In this document: piece after piece, positions 25,937 to 34,767 of the stretch | Numbering within the stretch: the stretch's first letter is position 1 | Layout of the letters: every line of letters starts with the position of its first letter | Origin: Rhodonellum sp041748555 | Lineage (GTDB): Bacteria > Bacteroidota > Bacteroidia > Cytophagales > Cyclobacteriaceae | Assembly (NCBI GenBank): GCA_041748555.1 | Contig: JBGTDA010000230.1 | Location: 13,853-77,852, forward strand | Reading direction: 5' to 3' | Length of the DNA: 64,000 nucleotides | Position numbers and translations under genes: made by a program | The notes under the pieces: model-generated | Database searches by the model: none | What the model was told of the DNA's origin: nothing | What the model saw: the letters and a program-made list of their open reading frames with translations, nothing else

Positions 25937-27715
25937 TTAATCTTGATTTTGTCTTATCAACCGTTTTCTATAAGCATTAAAAATTCTGGATTTTGAAATG
26001 AAGCCGAGATACCTCCCATTCTGTACAACAGGAAGATTCCATGCTCCTGAAATTTCAAATTTTTGCATTACGTTTTGCATATTTTCGTCAGGAAATATAA
26101 TTTCCGGGGGACTATGCATCAACTGGCTGATAGAGGTTGTCCTTTGCTTGTTTGGGTCAAACATTATGTTCCTAATATCATCTAGAGTAATGATGCCGTT
26201 AAGGACTCCCTCTTCATCTACAACAGGAAAAATATTCCTTTTGGAAAGTTTCACCAAATCGCAAAGATCGCCAAGCTTAGAATCGGGATGAATGGCCAAT
26301 AAATCCCTTTCCATTATTTTTCTGATATCAATTAAGTCAAGTACCTGCTCATCTTTGGTTTCCGGAAGGAACCTTCCTGCATCATTCAATAGTTTGATAT
26401 AGAGAGAATCTTTATCGAAGTAGGTTGTAGTCACAAAAGAGATCGCAGAAACCAACATCAGGGGGACAAAAAGCTCATACCCGCCTGTTATTTCTGCGAT
26501 AAGAAATATTGCTGAAAGCGGTGAATGCTGTACTCCGCTCATCACCCCACACATTCCTACCAAGGCAAAATGAGCTACCGGCAGCGGCACCGGAAAACCC
26601 AATAAATTTGCAGAATAGGCAAATAAAAACCCTGTTATTCCCCCCACAAAAAGAGAAGGGGCAAATATTCCTCCACTGCCCCCGATACCTATTGTAATCG
26701 AAGATGCTATAGGTTTGATAAATATAATAAGGCATAGGAAGATGATTATAAAATAAGGTTTATCGAATTCAGAAAAGAAAGGGCTGTTTTCCAGAATTTT
26801 TCCGGGGTCATCATCTATAAGTGCATTCAGGACATCATATCCCTCACCATAAATCGGTGGAAAAAAGAATACTATTAGTCCAAGAAATGCGCCTCCAAAT
26901 AATAATTTAAGAAAAGGCCTATCATATTGATGCAAAAGCCGCTCAACATTGAGGACTGTCCTGCTGAAGTAGAGGGAAATCATTCCGGTAAATATTGCCA
27001 GCATCAAATAATATGGCATGTGGGCAGCCAAAAAAACATCTGATAGGTTAAAAGAAAACATTACATCTTCTTTCAGAAGAAGCATGGAAGTGATGGACCC
27101 TGTGACTGAAGCGATCAGCAAAGGAATAAAACTTCCAACACTCACTTCCATCAGAATCACCTCAATTGCGAAAATGACACCTCCGATAGGAGCACCGAAA
27201 ATTGCTGAAATCGCTCCGGCAGCTCCGCATCCAATCAATAAGGTCCTTTTCTTTGCGTTCAGATGCATTAGGTTTCCAAAGTTGGAACCTATGGCAGATC
27301 CGGTCACTAAAATGGGTGCTTCCAAACCAACCGAACCTCCAAAACCTACTGTGATAGCGGACATGATCACTTTGCTGTACATTTTTACTTTGGGCAACAG
27401 GCTGCTTTTTTTGGAAATGTTATATAACAAATCTGAAATCCCGTGGCCTCCAACATCCTTCAAAATATACCGTCCAATTAAATATGCCAGTGAAATCCCT
27501 ATCAATGGGTAGATGATGTAGAAAAAGTTAGCGTATTGCTGGTTGAAATCCGCTGTTAAAAATCTCTGGATGGCATGAACCGACGCTTTTAATATGACAG
27601 CTGCCAATCCGGCAAAAATCCCTATCAAACCACTTAAAATGAGCACAAAATTCTTTGTGCTCAAATGCCGGAGTCTCCAGATTAATAAACGGGTGATAAT
27701 ATCTGTTTTCGCCAA
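25937..27715 (-). CDS. ClC-family chloride channel/transporter with CBS pair
   Basis: A 592-residue membrane protein. The ClC core (about residues 20-430) shows the selectivity regions GGHGISD (89-95), GSVGLEAPI with the gating Glu132, and GGSGGIFAPSLFVGG. Two CBS domains follow (about 465-585). At the position of the internal proton-path Glu of ClC exchangers the sequence is FAIEV (Val186), hinting at channel rather than exchanger behaviour; this is inference. No early ATG exists in the frame, so the TTG at 27715 is the probable start. It borders the candidate replication origin with its 3' end. Confidence 0.87.
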   Translation of the reverse strand: MAKTDIITRLLIWRLRHLSTKNFVLILSGLIGIFAGLAAVILKASVHAIQRFLTADFNQQYANFFYIIYPLIGISLAYLIGRYILKDVGGHGISDLLYNISKKSSLLPKVKMYSKVIMSAITVGFGGSVGLEAPILVTGSAIGSNFGNLMHLNAKKRTLLIGCGAAGAISAIFGAPIGGVIFAIEVILMEVSVGSFIPLLIASVTGSITSMLLLKEDVMFSFNLSDVFLAAHMPYYLMLAIFTGMISLYFSRTVLNVERLLHQYDRPFLKLLFGGAFLGLIVFFFPPIYGEGYDVLNALIDDDPGKILENSPFFSEFDKPYFIIIFLCLIIFIKPIASSITIGIGGSGGIFAPSLFVGGITGFLFAYSANLLGFPVPLPVAHFALVGMCGVMSGVQHSPLSAIFLIAEITGGYELFVPLMLVSAISFVTTTYFDKDSLYIKLLNDAGRFLPETKDEQVLDLIDIRKIMERDLLAIHPDSKLGDLCDLVKLSKRNIFPVVDEEGVLNGIITLDDIRNIMFDPNKQRTTSISQLMHSPPEIIFPDENMQNVMQKFEISGAWNLPVVQNGRYLGFISKSRIFNAYRKRLIRQNQD

Positions 27716-27796
27716 TACTACTAAAAGATTTTTTAAATTAAGTGGACAATTTAATAAAATTGAAGGATCTTGGGACTATCGATTTGATTTAATATC

Positions 27797-28711
27797 CTAA
27801 TCTACAAGTTCCCATTGCTGATCAAGAGCAATCAAAACCTCTAAAATCAGCTGTACCGCCCCGGTATAAAATTCCTGATCAATATTTGAAAAAGTATCTG
27901 TCGGTTTATGGTAATCATTATGGTCTTCAACACCAAAATATATAAAAGGAATGCCTTGTATATGAAATTCCGCATGATCTGATGCCATTGTCCAGTCCTG
28001 AGACCCAGTACCGGGATTATCATGTCCAAATTTAAGCTGAGGGGATTTTCCGCTTGACGCCTGTTCAACAATAGGCTTGAGCAAAGGATAATGATGGATG
28101 CCCACTGCATACAATTCATTTTGGTTATCCCGGCTTATCATGTCCATATTGATATTCAAAATTACTTGTTCCAAAGGAAAAGGAAAGTCATTTACCAATG
28201 CCTGGGCCCCCTGAAGCCCCATCTCCTCGGCATCCAATGCGACAAACATCATGGAATGATAGGGGCCGTTATTAGCAAAATATTCAGCCAATGCCAATAA
28301 ACCCGCAGTTCCGGAAGCATTGTCATCTGCTCCGTTAAAAATCAAATCTCCCTGTGCTCCGATATGATCATAATGGGCCATTACTACAATGATCTTCCCG
28401 GATTCCATACCGGGCACGAAACCTACAATGTTTGCTGCATTTGCATAGGTTTTTCCCTCACTTTTGTTTTCAAAATCAAAAAACTGCGTAAAATCTTCAT
28501 ACTGGGAAGAAAGTCCTAGCTCCTTAAAACGATTTTTGATGTATTCCCTTGCTTTTAGACTACCTTCTGACAGGGGTTTTCTTCCTTTCAAGTCATCCGA
28601 AGCCAAATATTCGATATCCTGAAGCAATTTTTTACTGTCGATTTGTTGAGCAGAGACAATTGCAGGTATAAAATATACTAAGAAGAGGAAGATTTTAAAG
28701 GGGTAGTTCAT
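27797..28711 (-). CDS. Secreted M28-family aminopeptidase
   Basis: A 304-residue zinc peptidase with a signal peptide (about 1-21, ending VSAQ). The zinc ligands and catalytic residues of M28 are visible: VMAHYDHIG (His, Asp), NGADDNASGTAG (bridging Asp), DAEEMGLQGA (catalytic Glu and zinc Glu), NMDMISRD, and a late His in MASDHAEFH. It would trim peptides outside the cytoplasm. It starts 81 bases upstream of the ClC gene on the same strand. Confidence 0.9.
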   Translation of the reverse strand: MNYPFKIFLFLVYFIPAIVSAQQIDSKKLLQDIEYLASDDLKGRKPLSEGSLKAREYIKNRFKELGLSSQYEDFTQFFDFENKSEGKTYANAANIVGFVPGMESGKIIVVMAHYDHIGAQGDLIFNGADDNASGTAGLLALAEYFANNGPYHSMMFVALDAEEMGLQGAQALVNDFPFPLEQVILNINMDMISRDNQNELYAVGIHHYPLLKPIVEQASSGKSPQLKFGHDNPGTGSQDWTMASDHAEFHIQGIPFIYFGVEDHNDYHKPTDTFSNIDQEFYTGAVQLILEVLIALDQQWELVD

Positions 28712-29007
28712 GTTTTTGCTCCTTTAGGTGAAGAAATCATTTCGAAATATAGTGAAAGGATTAAATCTTATAGATATCCTTTTGTATGAAAATAGAATTC
28801 GTTTTTTTAGGGGCGACAGAAGCTAAAAAGAATCTAACTTGAAGAATCTGATAAATCTTTTGATCCAATCTCTTTATTACTTGTATGGATGGAATATTTA
28901 TTTTTAACTTTATAAATAGTTTGTTCCTGTACATATTGATATAATTAATCGCTCGTTATGTATATTCGTAAAATTAGTAATGTTTCATTGCTCCAATTCC
29001 CCAACAC

Positions 29008-29988
29008 ATGAAATATTTTGCAGCTTTATGGCTGTTATGTATTTGTTCCATTGAGACTTTTAGCCAAAACCAGTTGCCGGTGGCATTCTTAGATGGGAAG
29101 GCTGTGGTTTTGATTTCCAATGCCCCGCAGGCAAGCCCTGTTATGAACTGGAAGACCTTGGCTGAAGAGATCCACCTCCCTTTGATTAAGGCAGGAGGTG
29201 ATCCTGTTTCCTATTTTGAACTTGAGGATGTTATTTTGTCAGATGAGGCACAGGCTTCTTATGCATCCGGATTTTCAAATCGTCTGATCAAGAATATTGT
29301 TATACTTACAAGGAAACCAAACGGTGAATTTGTTCTACATATTGCGCCGTTCACAGGAGATAAAAATATTGTACCAGGTCCTAATGTTTGGTCAATTGAG
29401 AGCGATTCACTTTCGATATTGCAGCAACGGTTAGAAAACCTCGGAAATAATCAATCCAGTAAAAATCTACTTGTATTGGAGGTTCCTGAATTTCCCTATG
29501 AAATAGATGATTTACCCGCGTCAAATAAGTTTATCGCAAAGAATCCCTTAAACCTAAATGTCTTTAAATTGGGTATTCCTCTATCGGGCGCAGCCGGTGA
29601 AGGCGGGTTTTTGAGTGCGTTTAGATATGATTTATTGGGAAAATCACCTGAGGCTATATCAGCTGAACAAAATGCCGAAAAAGAGGGAATCGAAGGTATT
29701 TTTAATCAATACTACCCTCACCAAGTTGAATATCTCAGAAAATCCAGCACAACAGCAGAACTTCTTGCAGACAGAATCCAGTTCGTTTTAATGCGGTTAG
29801 AAGCTAGAGAAGGGGATTTGATGAAAAACATGGGGGTACCGGTGGATAATCCTGAGGATAAAAACCGAATCGTGGTCAAATATTATATCAAGTTCTTGGT
29901 TAGGGATGAACTATACATCGGAACTGTATGGGATGCTGATCCAAATTGGCGGGTAGCGCTCAGTCAATTTCTGAAAAACCTAAAATGA
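29008..29988 (+). CDS. Secreted protein of unknown function
   Basis: A 326-residue protein with a signal peptide (about 1-19, MKYFAALWLLCICSIETFS). I do not recognise a family. Residues 25-160 look like an alpha/beta region (AVVLISNAPQ, IKNIVILTRKP). The C-terminal third is charged and helical, ending in a short domain with YYIKFLVRDELYIGTVWD. No membrane helix after the signal and no type IX sorting tail is visible. It stands alone, with a 296-base upstream gap holding no clear promoter. Confidence 0.7.
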   Translation: MKYFAALWLLCICSIETFSQNQLPVAFLDGKAVVLISNAPQASPVMNWKTLAEEIHLPLIKAGGDPVSYFELEDVILSDEAQASYASGFSNRLIKNIVILTRKPNGEFVLHIAPFTGDKNIVPGPNVWSIESDSLSILQQRLENLGNNQSSKNLLVLEVPEFPYEIDDLPASNKFIAKNPLNLNVFKLGIPLSGAAGEGGFLSAFRYDLLGKSPEAISAEQNAEKEGIEGIFNQYYPHQVEYLRKSSTTAELLADRIQFVLMRLEAREGDLMKNMGVPVDNPEDKNRIVVKYYIKFLVRDELYIGTVWDADPNWRVALSQFLKNLK

Positions 29989-30014
29989 AAAAAGGACTCC
30001 ACTAAGAGAGTCCT
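29988..30014 (-). terminator. Intrinsic terminator for the thioredoxin operon (minus strand)
   Basis: AGGACTC (29993-29999) and GAGTCCT (30008-30014) pair around an 8-base loop. On the minus strand the stem is followed by six T residues (plus A-run 29988-29993). It overlaps the stop codon of the opposing gene at 29986-29988. Confidence 0.65.
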
Positions 30015-30067
30015 GAAATAATCAGTTGTTCAATATTCTGGATGACCAAACAACTTCCGCTTACTTA

Positions 30068-30325
30068 TTACTTATCTATAGAGCCTGTTACTCGCTTCAT
30101 AAAGGAATTCATAGCATCTTTTTTACTCGTTCCATCCTTAATCATCTTATTCACTTCTAAGGAACCATAAAGATTGGATAATAATTCACCAATAACCTCT
30201 AGTTCTTCGTCTTTTAACGTTGGAATTTCAGTGATATTCTCTAAAAGCTCAATTGTCTCCTGAACCCAGTCTTCATCATTGGCGTCAATAAATCCCAAAA
30301 CTTGTTTAATTATTGGCAATCTCAT
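30068..30325 (-). CDS. Small helical protein, DUF6952-like
   Basis: An 85-residue acidic, helical protein: MRLPIIKQVLGFIDANDEDW, then ETIELLENITEIPTLKDEEL. This family is usually found right after a thioredoxin gene in Bacteroidota, as here. Its start overlaps the end of the thioredoxin gene by 20 bases, so coupling is likely. Function unknown; a partner in thiol redox control is a guess from context. Confidence 0.7.
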   Translation of the reverse strand: MRLPIIKQVLGFIDANDEDWVQETIELLENITEIPTLKDEELEVIGELLSNLYGSLEVNKMIKDGTSKKDAMNSFMKRVTGSIDK

Positions 30326-30620
30326 TAATCAATGTTTTAAGTACCTCTTCTTTATTCGTTTGTGCCTGATTTATCAAGACTCCCCCTTTGAATGTCGCAA
30401 AAGTCGGTAAATTGGTTACCTGAGCCAATTTTCTGGAACCAACAAATTTTTCTGCATCTACATACAAAAACTTAATGTCTCCGTACACTCCTGATAATCT
30501 TTTCATCTTTGGTTTCATAATACGGCAATTACCACACCAACTTGCACTATATTGGACTACTACACGGTCGTTTCCCTTCACAATTTCCTGTAGCGTATCT
30601 GTATCTAATTCTTGTAACAT
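30306..30620 (-). CDS. Thioredoxin-family protein (CGNC active site)
   Basis: A 104-residue thioredoxin-fold protein with redox motif WCGNC in VQYSASWCGNCRIMKPKM (about residues 25-42) and the cis-Pro region TNLPTFATF. The ATG at 30620 gives MLQELDTDTL, the proper first strand. A 13-residue upstream extension in the frame has no family support. No signal peptide, so cytoplasmic. In related genomes it often follows a peroxiredoxin gene; none is adjacent here. Confidence 0.85.
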   Translation of the reverse strand: MLQELDTDTLQEIVKGNDRVVVQYSASWCGNCRIMKPKMKRLSGVYGDIKFLYVDAEKFVGSRKLAQVTNLPTFATFKGGVLINQAQTNKEEVLKTLINEIANN

Positions 30621-30697
30621 TTTTATTGTATTTTTTCGAAGCACAAAGGTAAGTTCCATAGGTTGAAAATTCCAATTGATTTTATCTATTCCTTATG

Positions 30698-31273
30698 TCA
30701 GTTTGGATAAAGTTCTTCATTCATGAAAGGAATCAGAGCCAAAACAACGGCCTGCTTATAATACCCTTTTCTATCCACTGCTCCATCTGTAAGTAAACCC
30801 ACAGCACCACTCCCCTGCTTTGAATTTTCTGTATTGAATATCCGATCATCTGCAGCACCTAATTCTGCCCCTCCACGGATCAATTCTGTAAGAACTTCCG
30901 GAAGAAAGAAAGTTGCGGTTTTGGATTTTCCTGTCTTTCCACTTTTGTCAAACACGACCACCCAGGCAAACGCAAACATCTCTCCATCCAATTCGTCTAC
31001 ACCTCCTTCAATCCCAACCCAAAAATCAGCCTCCGGAAAAGAAAGTCGTGCATTTATTGCCCTGTTTTTTGCTCCCAATAAAGTTTTTTCATCTCCAAAG
31101 GGTTGATCATCAACACCCGAGCTAACATTAATTCCATTGACAATAAAAGCAGACTCAAATGCCAAATGAAAACCTGCATCCGTACAGCTGATTTTAATCG
31201 GATTTTTGCTTCCTACAATGACAAGCTGTTGCCTGACTTCTTCCTTTAAATTTTTTCGTTTGGGATAATCCAT
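30698..31273 (-). CDS. yjjX: Inosine/xanthosine triphosphatase (YjjX family)
   Basis: A 191-residue house-cleaning nucleotidase removing non-canonical ITP and XTP. The family features are VIVGSKNPIK near the N-terminus (phosphate binding), the GAKNRAINA helix, and GIEGGVDELDGEMFAFAWV in the middle. GAVGLLTDGAVDRKGYYKQAVVLAL near the end is also characteristic. Cytoplasmic. It lies between yebC and the thioredoxin gene, all on the minus strand. Confidence 0.88.
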   Translation of the reverse strand: MDYPKRKNLKEEVRQQLVIVGSKNPIKISCTDAGFHLAFESAFIVNGINVSSGVDDQPFGDEKTLLGAKNRAINARLSFPEADFWVGIEGGVDELDGEMFAFAWVVVFDKSGKTGKSKTATFFLPEVLTELIRGGAELGAADDRIFNTENSKQGSGAVGLLTDGAVDRKGYYKQAVVLALIPFMNEELYPN

Positions 31274-31314
31274 TTTATTATAAAATACCTGTATTGTTTA
31301 TGAGTAATTCAGAC

Positions 31315-32022
31315 TCAGGCCACATTAGTATAAACCTGGTTTATGTCATCATCCTCCTCAAGTTTTTCGATCATTTTGTTGATCTCCTCTTCTTGTTCCT
31401 CCGTCAATTCCACGGTAGTGGTGGGAAACCATTGAAAATCTGCATTGATGATCTCAATGTTTCTTTCCTCAAGGGCCTTTTGCATATTGCCAAAATCCTC
31501 AAAAGAGGTGTATGCAAAAATCTCGCCTTCATTTTCATCTATTTCCTCAAGACCTGCATCAATCAGTTCCAGTTCCAATTCCTCTATATCGAGATCATCC
31601 TGTGAAAATCGAAAAACTGCTTTTCTGTCAAACATAAAACTCACGGATCCCGAGGTGCCCAATGAACCTCCTGCTTTGGTAAAATAATGACGGATATTGG
31701 CTACCGTTCTATTGATATTATCTGTGGAAGTATCGAGTATAACTGCTATACCATAAGGACCATAACCTTCATAAACTATTTCTTCATAATCCTTTTCATC
31801 TTTATTGGAGGCTCTTTTTATGGCGGCCTCTATTCTGTCTTTCGGCATAGATGCCCCTTTGGCATTTTGGATAATGGTCCTTAGCCTGGAGTTGTTGTCA
31901 GGATCAGGCCCACCGGCTTTTACAGCCATGACAATCTCTTTTCCAAGGCGGGTGAAAACCTTTGACATTTTATTCCACCTCTTGAATTTTCGCTCTTTTC
32001 TAAACTCAAATGCTCTTCCCAT
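31315..32022 (-). CDS. YebC/PmpR-family regulator or translation factor
   Basis: A 235-residue TACO1/YebC-family protein with the N-terminus MGRAFEFRKERKFKRWNKMSK usual for the Bacteroidota form. The conserved GGPDPDNNSRLRTIIQNAKGASMPKD segment (about residues 37-62) and the central acidic domains are intact. The family includes DNA-binding regulators and proteins that help ribosomes pass proline stretches. Which applies here cannot be told from sequence. Confidence 0.9.
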   Translation of the reverse strand: MGRAFEFRKERKFKRWNKMSKVFTRLGKEIVMAVKAGGPDPDNNSRLRTIIQNAKGASMPKDRIEAAIKRASNKDEKDYEEIVYEGYGPYGIAVILDTSTDNINRTVANIRHYFTKAGGSLGTSGSVSFMFDRKAVFRFSQDDLDIEELELELIDAGLEEIDENEGEIFAYTSFEDFGNMQKALEERNIEIINADFQWFPTTTVELTEEQEEEINKMIEKLEEDDDINQVYTNVA

Positions 32023-32190
32023 GTTTGACTGTTATTATCAGAAGTAAAATTAATAAATCTTTTCAAATGCCATACTTCCCAAAGGTCCTATACTTGGAAA
32101 AGAAAGTGAATATGTAATTTATAGGCTATTTGTTCTACTTAGGCCCAAAATTTTCGTAATATCGGGATAAACCAAAAACCACTGATCATT

Positions 32191-33507
32191 ATGAATTTTT
32201 CGCAGGATGTGCCCATTCCAAATCTGCCATCAGGAAATTTAAAGAAAATCGTGATTATCGGAGGAGGTTTTGCAGGTCTCAAAGTCGCAACAAAAATGGA
32301 TGGTACTGACTATCAGATTATTTTGCTTGACAAAAACAACTATCATCAGTTCCAGCCCCTATTTTATCAGGTTGCAACATCGGGTCTTGAACCGAGTGCC
32401 ATCGCTTTTCCCCTCAGAAAAATATTTCATAAGTCCAAAAATGTCCACTTTAGAATGGCTGAGGCAAAAGGAATTGATCAGGAGCTGAAAAGGGTCTACA
32501 CCGATGTAGGATATATGGACTATGAATACCTGGTTTTAGCCCTTGGAGCAGATACAAATTATTTTGGCATGAAAAATCTCGAGACCTTCAGTACACCCAT
32601 GAAGTCTGTTTCAGAGGCCTTGTTCATTAGAAACAAAATAATTTCCAATTATGAGCAGGCAATCAATTATGCTGAGGAGGAGAAAAGAAAACCTATTATG
32701 AATGTGGTGATCGTAGGAGGAGGGCCGACAGGTGTGGAACTGGCCGGTGCGATGGCCGAATTGAGGAACAATGTTTTTCCAAAAGATTATCCCCAGTTAA
32801 GCTTTAAAAACATGAAGGTGGTTTTGATAGAAGCAGGTGGAAGCCTTTTATCGAGCATGTCGGATATTGCAAGAAAAAAGTCACTGGATTATCTTCACCT
32901 ATTGGGTGTTGAAGTACTGCTGAACACCCAGGTTGAGGATTATGACGGACTTTCGGTCAAATTAAAGGACCAGCCTTCTATCCAAACCAAAACTTTGCTT
33001 TGGGCTGCAGGAATCAAACCAAATTGGCTTTATGGTATAAAGGACCATCAAAAAGCTCCAAACGGTAGATTTAAAGTGGATTCTTTTAATAAACTTTATG
33101 AATCGGACTTCATATTTGCATTGGGTGATCTGTGTTATATGGAGGAAGAAAAATTTCCTCAAGGACATCCACAGGTAGCCCAGGTGGCGCTCCAACAAGC
33201 CGAAAATCTAGCAAAAAACCTGAAAAGAATTGGAAAGGATAATCCGTGGAAACCTTTTCAATACAAAAATTTGGGCGCTATGGCAACTATAGGAAAAAAA
33301 TTGGCAGTTGTGGATTTGCCATTTATCAAGTTTCAAGGTACTTTGGCTTGGCTAACATGGTTGTTTGTCCATCTGATGTCAATCCTAGGTGTTAAAAACA
33401 AACTTTTCATATTCTTTGATTGGGCTTGGAATTATATGTCCTTTGATTCCAGCCTTAGGCTTTTGATAAGGCATAAACAACCTAAAGCAAAGGATAACAC
33501 GGATTGA
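32191..33507 (+). CDS. ndh: Type II NADH dehydrogenase
   Basis: A 438-residue FAD flavoprotein passing electrons from NADH to quinone without proton pumping. FAD-binding IVIIGGGFAGLKVA (about 20-33), the NYHQFQPLFYQVA motif typical of NDH-2, and NAD-binding NVVIVGGGPTGVELAGA (about 171-187) are all present. The second FAD motif FALGDLCYM is near 310. A C-terminal hydrophobic/amphipathic part (about 385-425) probably anchors it to the membrane. It ends six bases before the opposing GGCT gene. Confidence 0.92.
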   Translation: MNFSQDVPIPNLPSGNLKKIVIIGGGFAGLKVATKMDGTDYQIILLDKNNYHQFQPLFYQVATSGLEPSAIAFPLRKIFHKSKNVHFRMAEAKGIDQELKRVYTDVGYMDYEYLVLALGADTNYFGMKNLETFSTPMKSVSEALFIRNKIISNYEQAINYAEEEKRKPIMNVVIVGGGPTGVELAGAMAELRNNVFPKDYPQLSFKNMKVVLIEAGGSLLSSMSDIARKKSLDYLHLLGVEVLLNTQVEDYDGLSVKLKDQPSIQTKTLLWAAGIKPNWLYGIKDHQKAPNGRFKVDSFNKLYESDFIFALGDLCYMEEEKFPQGHPQVAQVALQQAENLAKNLKRIGKDNPWKPFQYKNLGAMATIGKKLAVVDLPFIKFQGTLAWLTWLFVHLMSILGVKNKLFIFFDWAWNYMSFDSSLRLLIRHKQPKAKDNTD

Positions 33508-33512
33508 TCTTT

Positions 33513-33956
33513 TTATGCTAATCTTCCGGCCCTGTTCATGATACCGGCAAGATATCCTTTGGGAATACCATTTTCCCCTCCTCCGTGAAGGATAGTATCC
33601 AAATATTCCTTCTTTGGAAAAATTTTTTCTGCAACTGTCGGCGAGATAAAAGTGAACGCTGAAATCTCTCCCTGAGGTGTTAAGATTTTCTTTTCCACGA
33701 AATCATATCCCGGTTCGGAAGTCAAAAAGAAATCAAAATCTCTTTTATCGATTTGGAAGAGAAGCCCATAGACAGATTCATTTTCACTCTCAATGAGATT
33801 TGCTCTGGCCGAACCGTCAGGATTGGGGAAATTAAATCTGAAACCATGTGCGGTAAGGGCTCCAATACCTTTTAAAACAGGAGGTGTTTTTAATCTACCC
33901 TCAAGCGTTGTAATATCCAGATTACTTGCATAACCAAAGTAAAAGAATGTTTCCAT
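33513..33956 (-). CDS. Gamma-glutamylcyclotransferase-fold protein
   Basis: A 147-residue single-domain protein. The N-terminal METFFYFGYASNLD matches the GGCT signature YFxYGSN with Ala for Gly. A probable catalytic Glu is in LTSEPGYDF (about 80). The ATG at 33956 is chosen over a TTG three codons upstream. GGCT-like proteins release pyroglutamate from gamma-glutamyl compounds, but many bacterial members have unknown substrates. Confidence 0.78.
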   Translation of the reverse strand: METFFYFGYASNLDITTLEGRLKTPPVLKGIGALTAHGFRFNFPNPDGSARANLIESENESVYGLLFQIDKRDFDFFLTSEPGYDFVEKKILTPQGEISAFTFISPTVAEKIFPKKEYLDTILHGGGENGIPKGYLAGIMNRAGRLA

Positions 33957-34171
33957 GTCCTCCAAGTTAAATCATTGATGCTTGTCTCCAAAATCATTGT
34001 ATTGATGTCTTAAGACTTATTAAGGTTTATTAACATTTTCTAAAAGGAAAGCAGTTAAACTTCTGTTTGATGCTTTGGTCTAAGTTATGAATTCAAAATT
34101 AAAAAAGGAAAAATTGGCTAAGCCCGGGGATGTCAAGTTCAATTATAATTAGAAATTTAGACAAAAAGACC

Positions 34172-34621
34172 ATGAAAAAGCTATTGTTGATTGCCATAAT
34201 ATTCTCAATTGGTAGACTAAGTGTTTCGGCTCAAAGTGGTGCCCGAAAAGAAACTATGACTCCTGAAAAACGAGCAGAAGTTGTGACCAATAAAATGTCC
34301 GAGCAACTGGATTTGAGCGAAGCGCAAAAAAAGCAGGTTTACGAAATCAATTTGGAAAATGCCAATAAAAGACAATCAGAAATGGAAGCCAGAAGAGCAG
34401 AAAAGAAAGCTCAAAGGGAGGAGATGCGAATCCAAAATCAAGCTCAAAAAGATAAAGTAGCCGCAATCTTAAATGCAGAACAAAAGGAAAAGTTCTTGGA
34501 ATTAACTGATCAGAGGAGGGAAAGAATGGATAATTTACGTGATGTCAGGCAAAATCCGGATTCAAAAAAGATAAGGGATAGGAGAAAGATCCGTCCGGAT
34601 CGTGAGAATTTTCAAAAATAA
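34172..34621 (+). CDS. Secreted DUF4890 / Spy-like helical protein
   Basis: A 149-residue exported protein. The ATG at 34172 gives a clear signal peptide (MKKLLLIAIIFSIGRLSVSAQ); the track-length upstream extension lacks one. The mature part is almost all charged helix, with repeated LDLSEAQKKQVYEIN and ILNAEQKEKFLELT segments, the LTxxQ-like pattern of Spy/DUF4890 proteins. It may act as a periplasmic chaperone or stress protein; that is inferred from resemblance. It is followed by a strong terminator. Confidence 0.78.
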   Translation: MKKLLLIAIIFSIGRLSVSAQSGARKETMTPEKRAEVVTNKMSEQLDLSEAQKKQVYEINLENANKRQSEMEARRAEKKAQREEMRIQNQAQKDKVAAILNAEQKEKFLELTDQRRERMDNLRDVRQNPDSKKIRDRRKIRPDRENFQK

Positions 34622-34662
34622 AGGTTGGTTTTTTATATGCCCTATCTAGAGGGTTGGAAAAG

Positions 34663-34690
34663 GAGAAGGTCAATGACCTTCTCTTTTTTT
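34663..34690 (+). terminator. Intrinsic terminator after the DUF4890 gene
   Basis: GAGAAGGTCA (34663-34672) and TGACCTTCTC (34674-34683) form a near-perfect hairpin, followed by seven T residues at 34684-34690. Confidence 0.85.
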
Positions 34691-34767
34691 CTTCGAAATC
34701 CCAAATGAGAAGGATTTCCATCTCAATAAACTAAACTCACTACTAAGCATACTCTGTTATTTTTAAG

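Noticed and set aside
27018..27512. 164-codon plus-strand frame antisense to the ClC gene
   Set aside because: It lies wholly inside a clear ClC coding sequence, is low-complexity in composition and matches no family; an antisense shadow.
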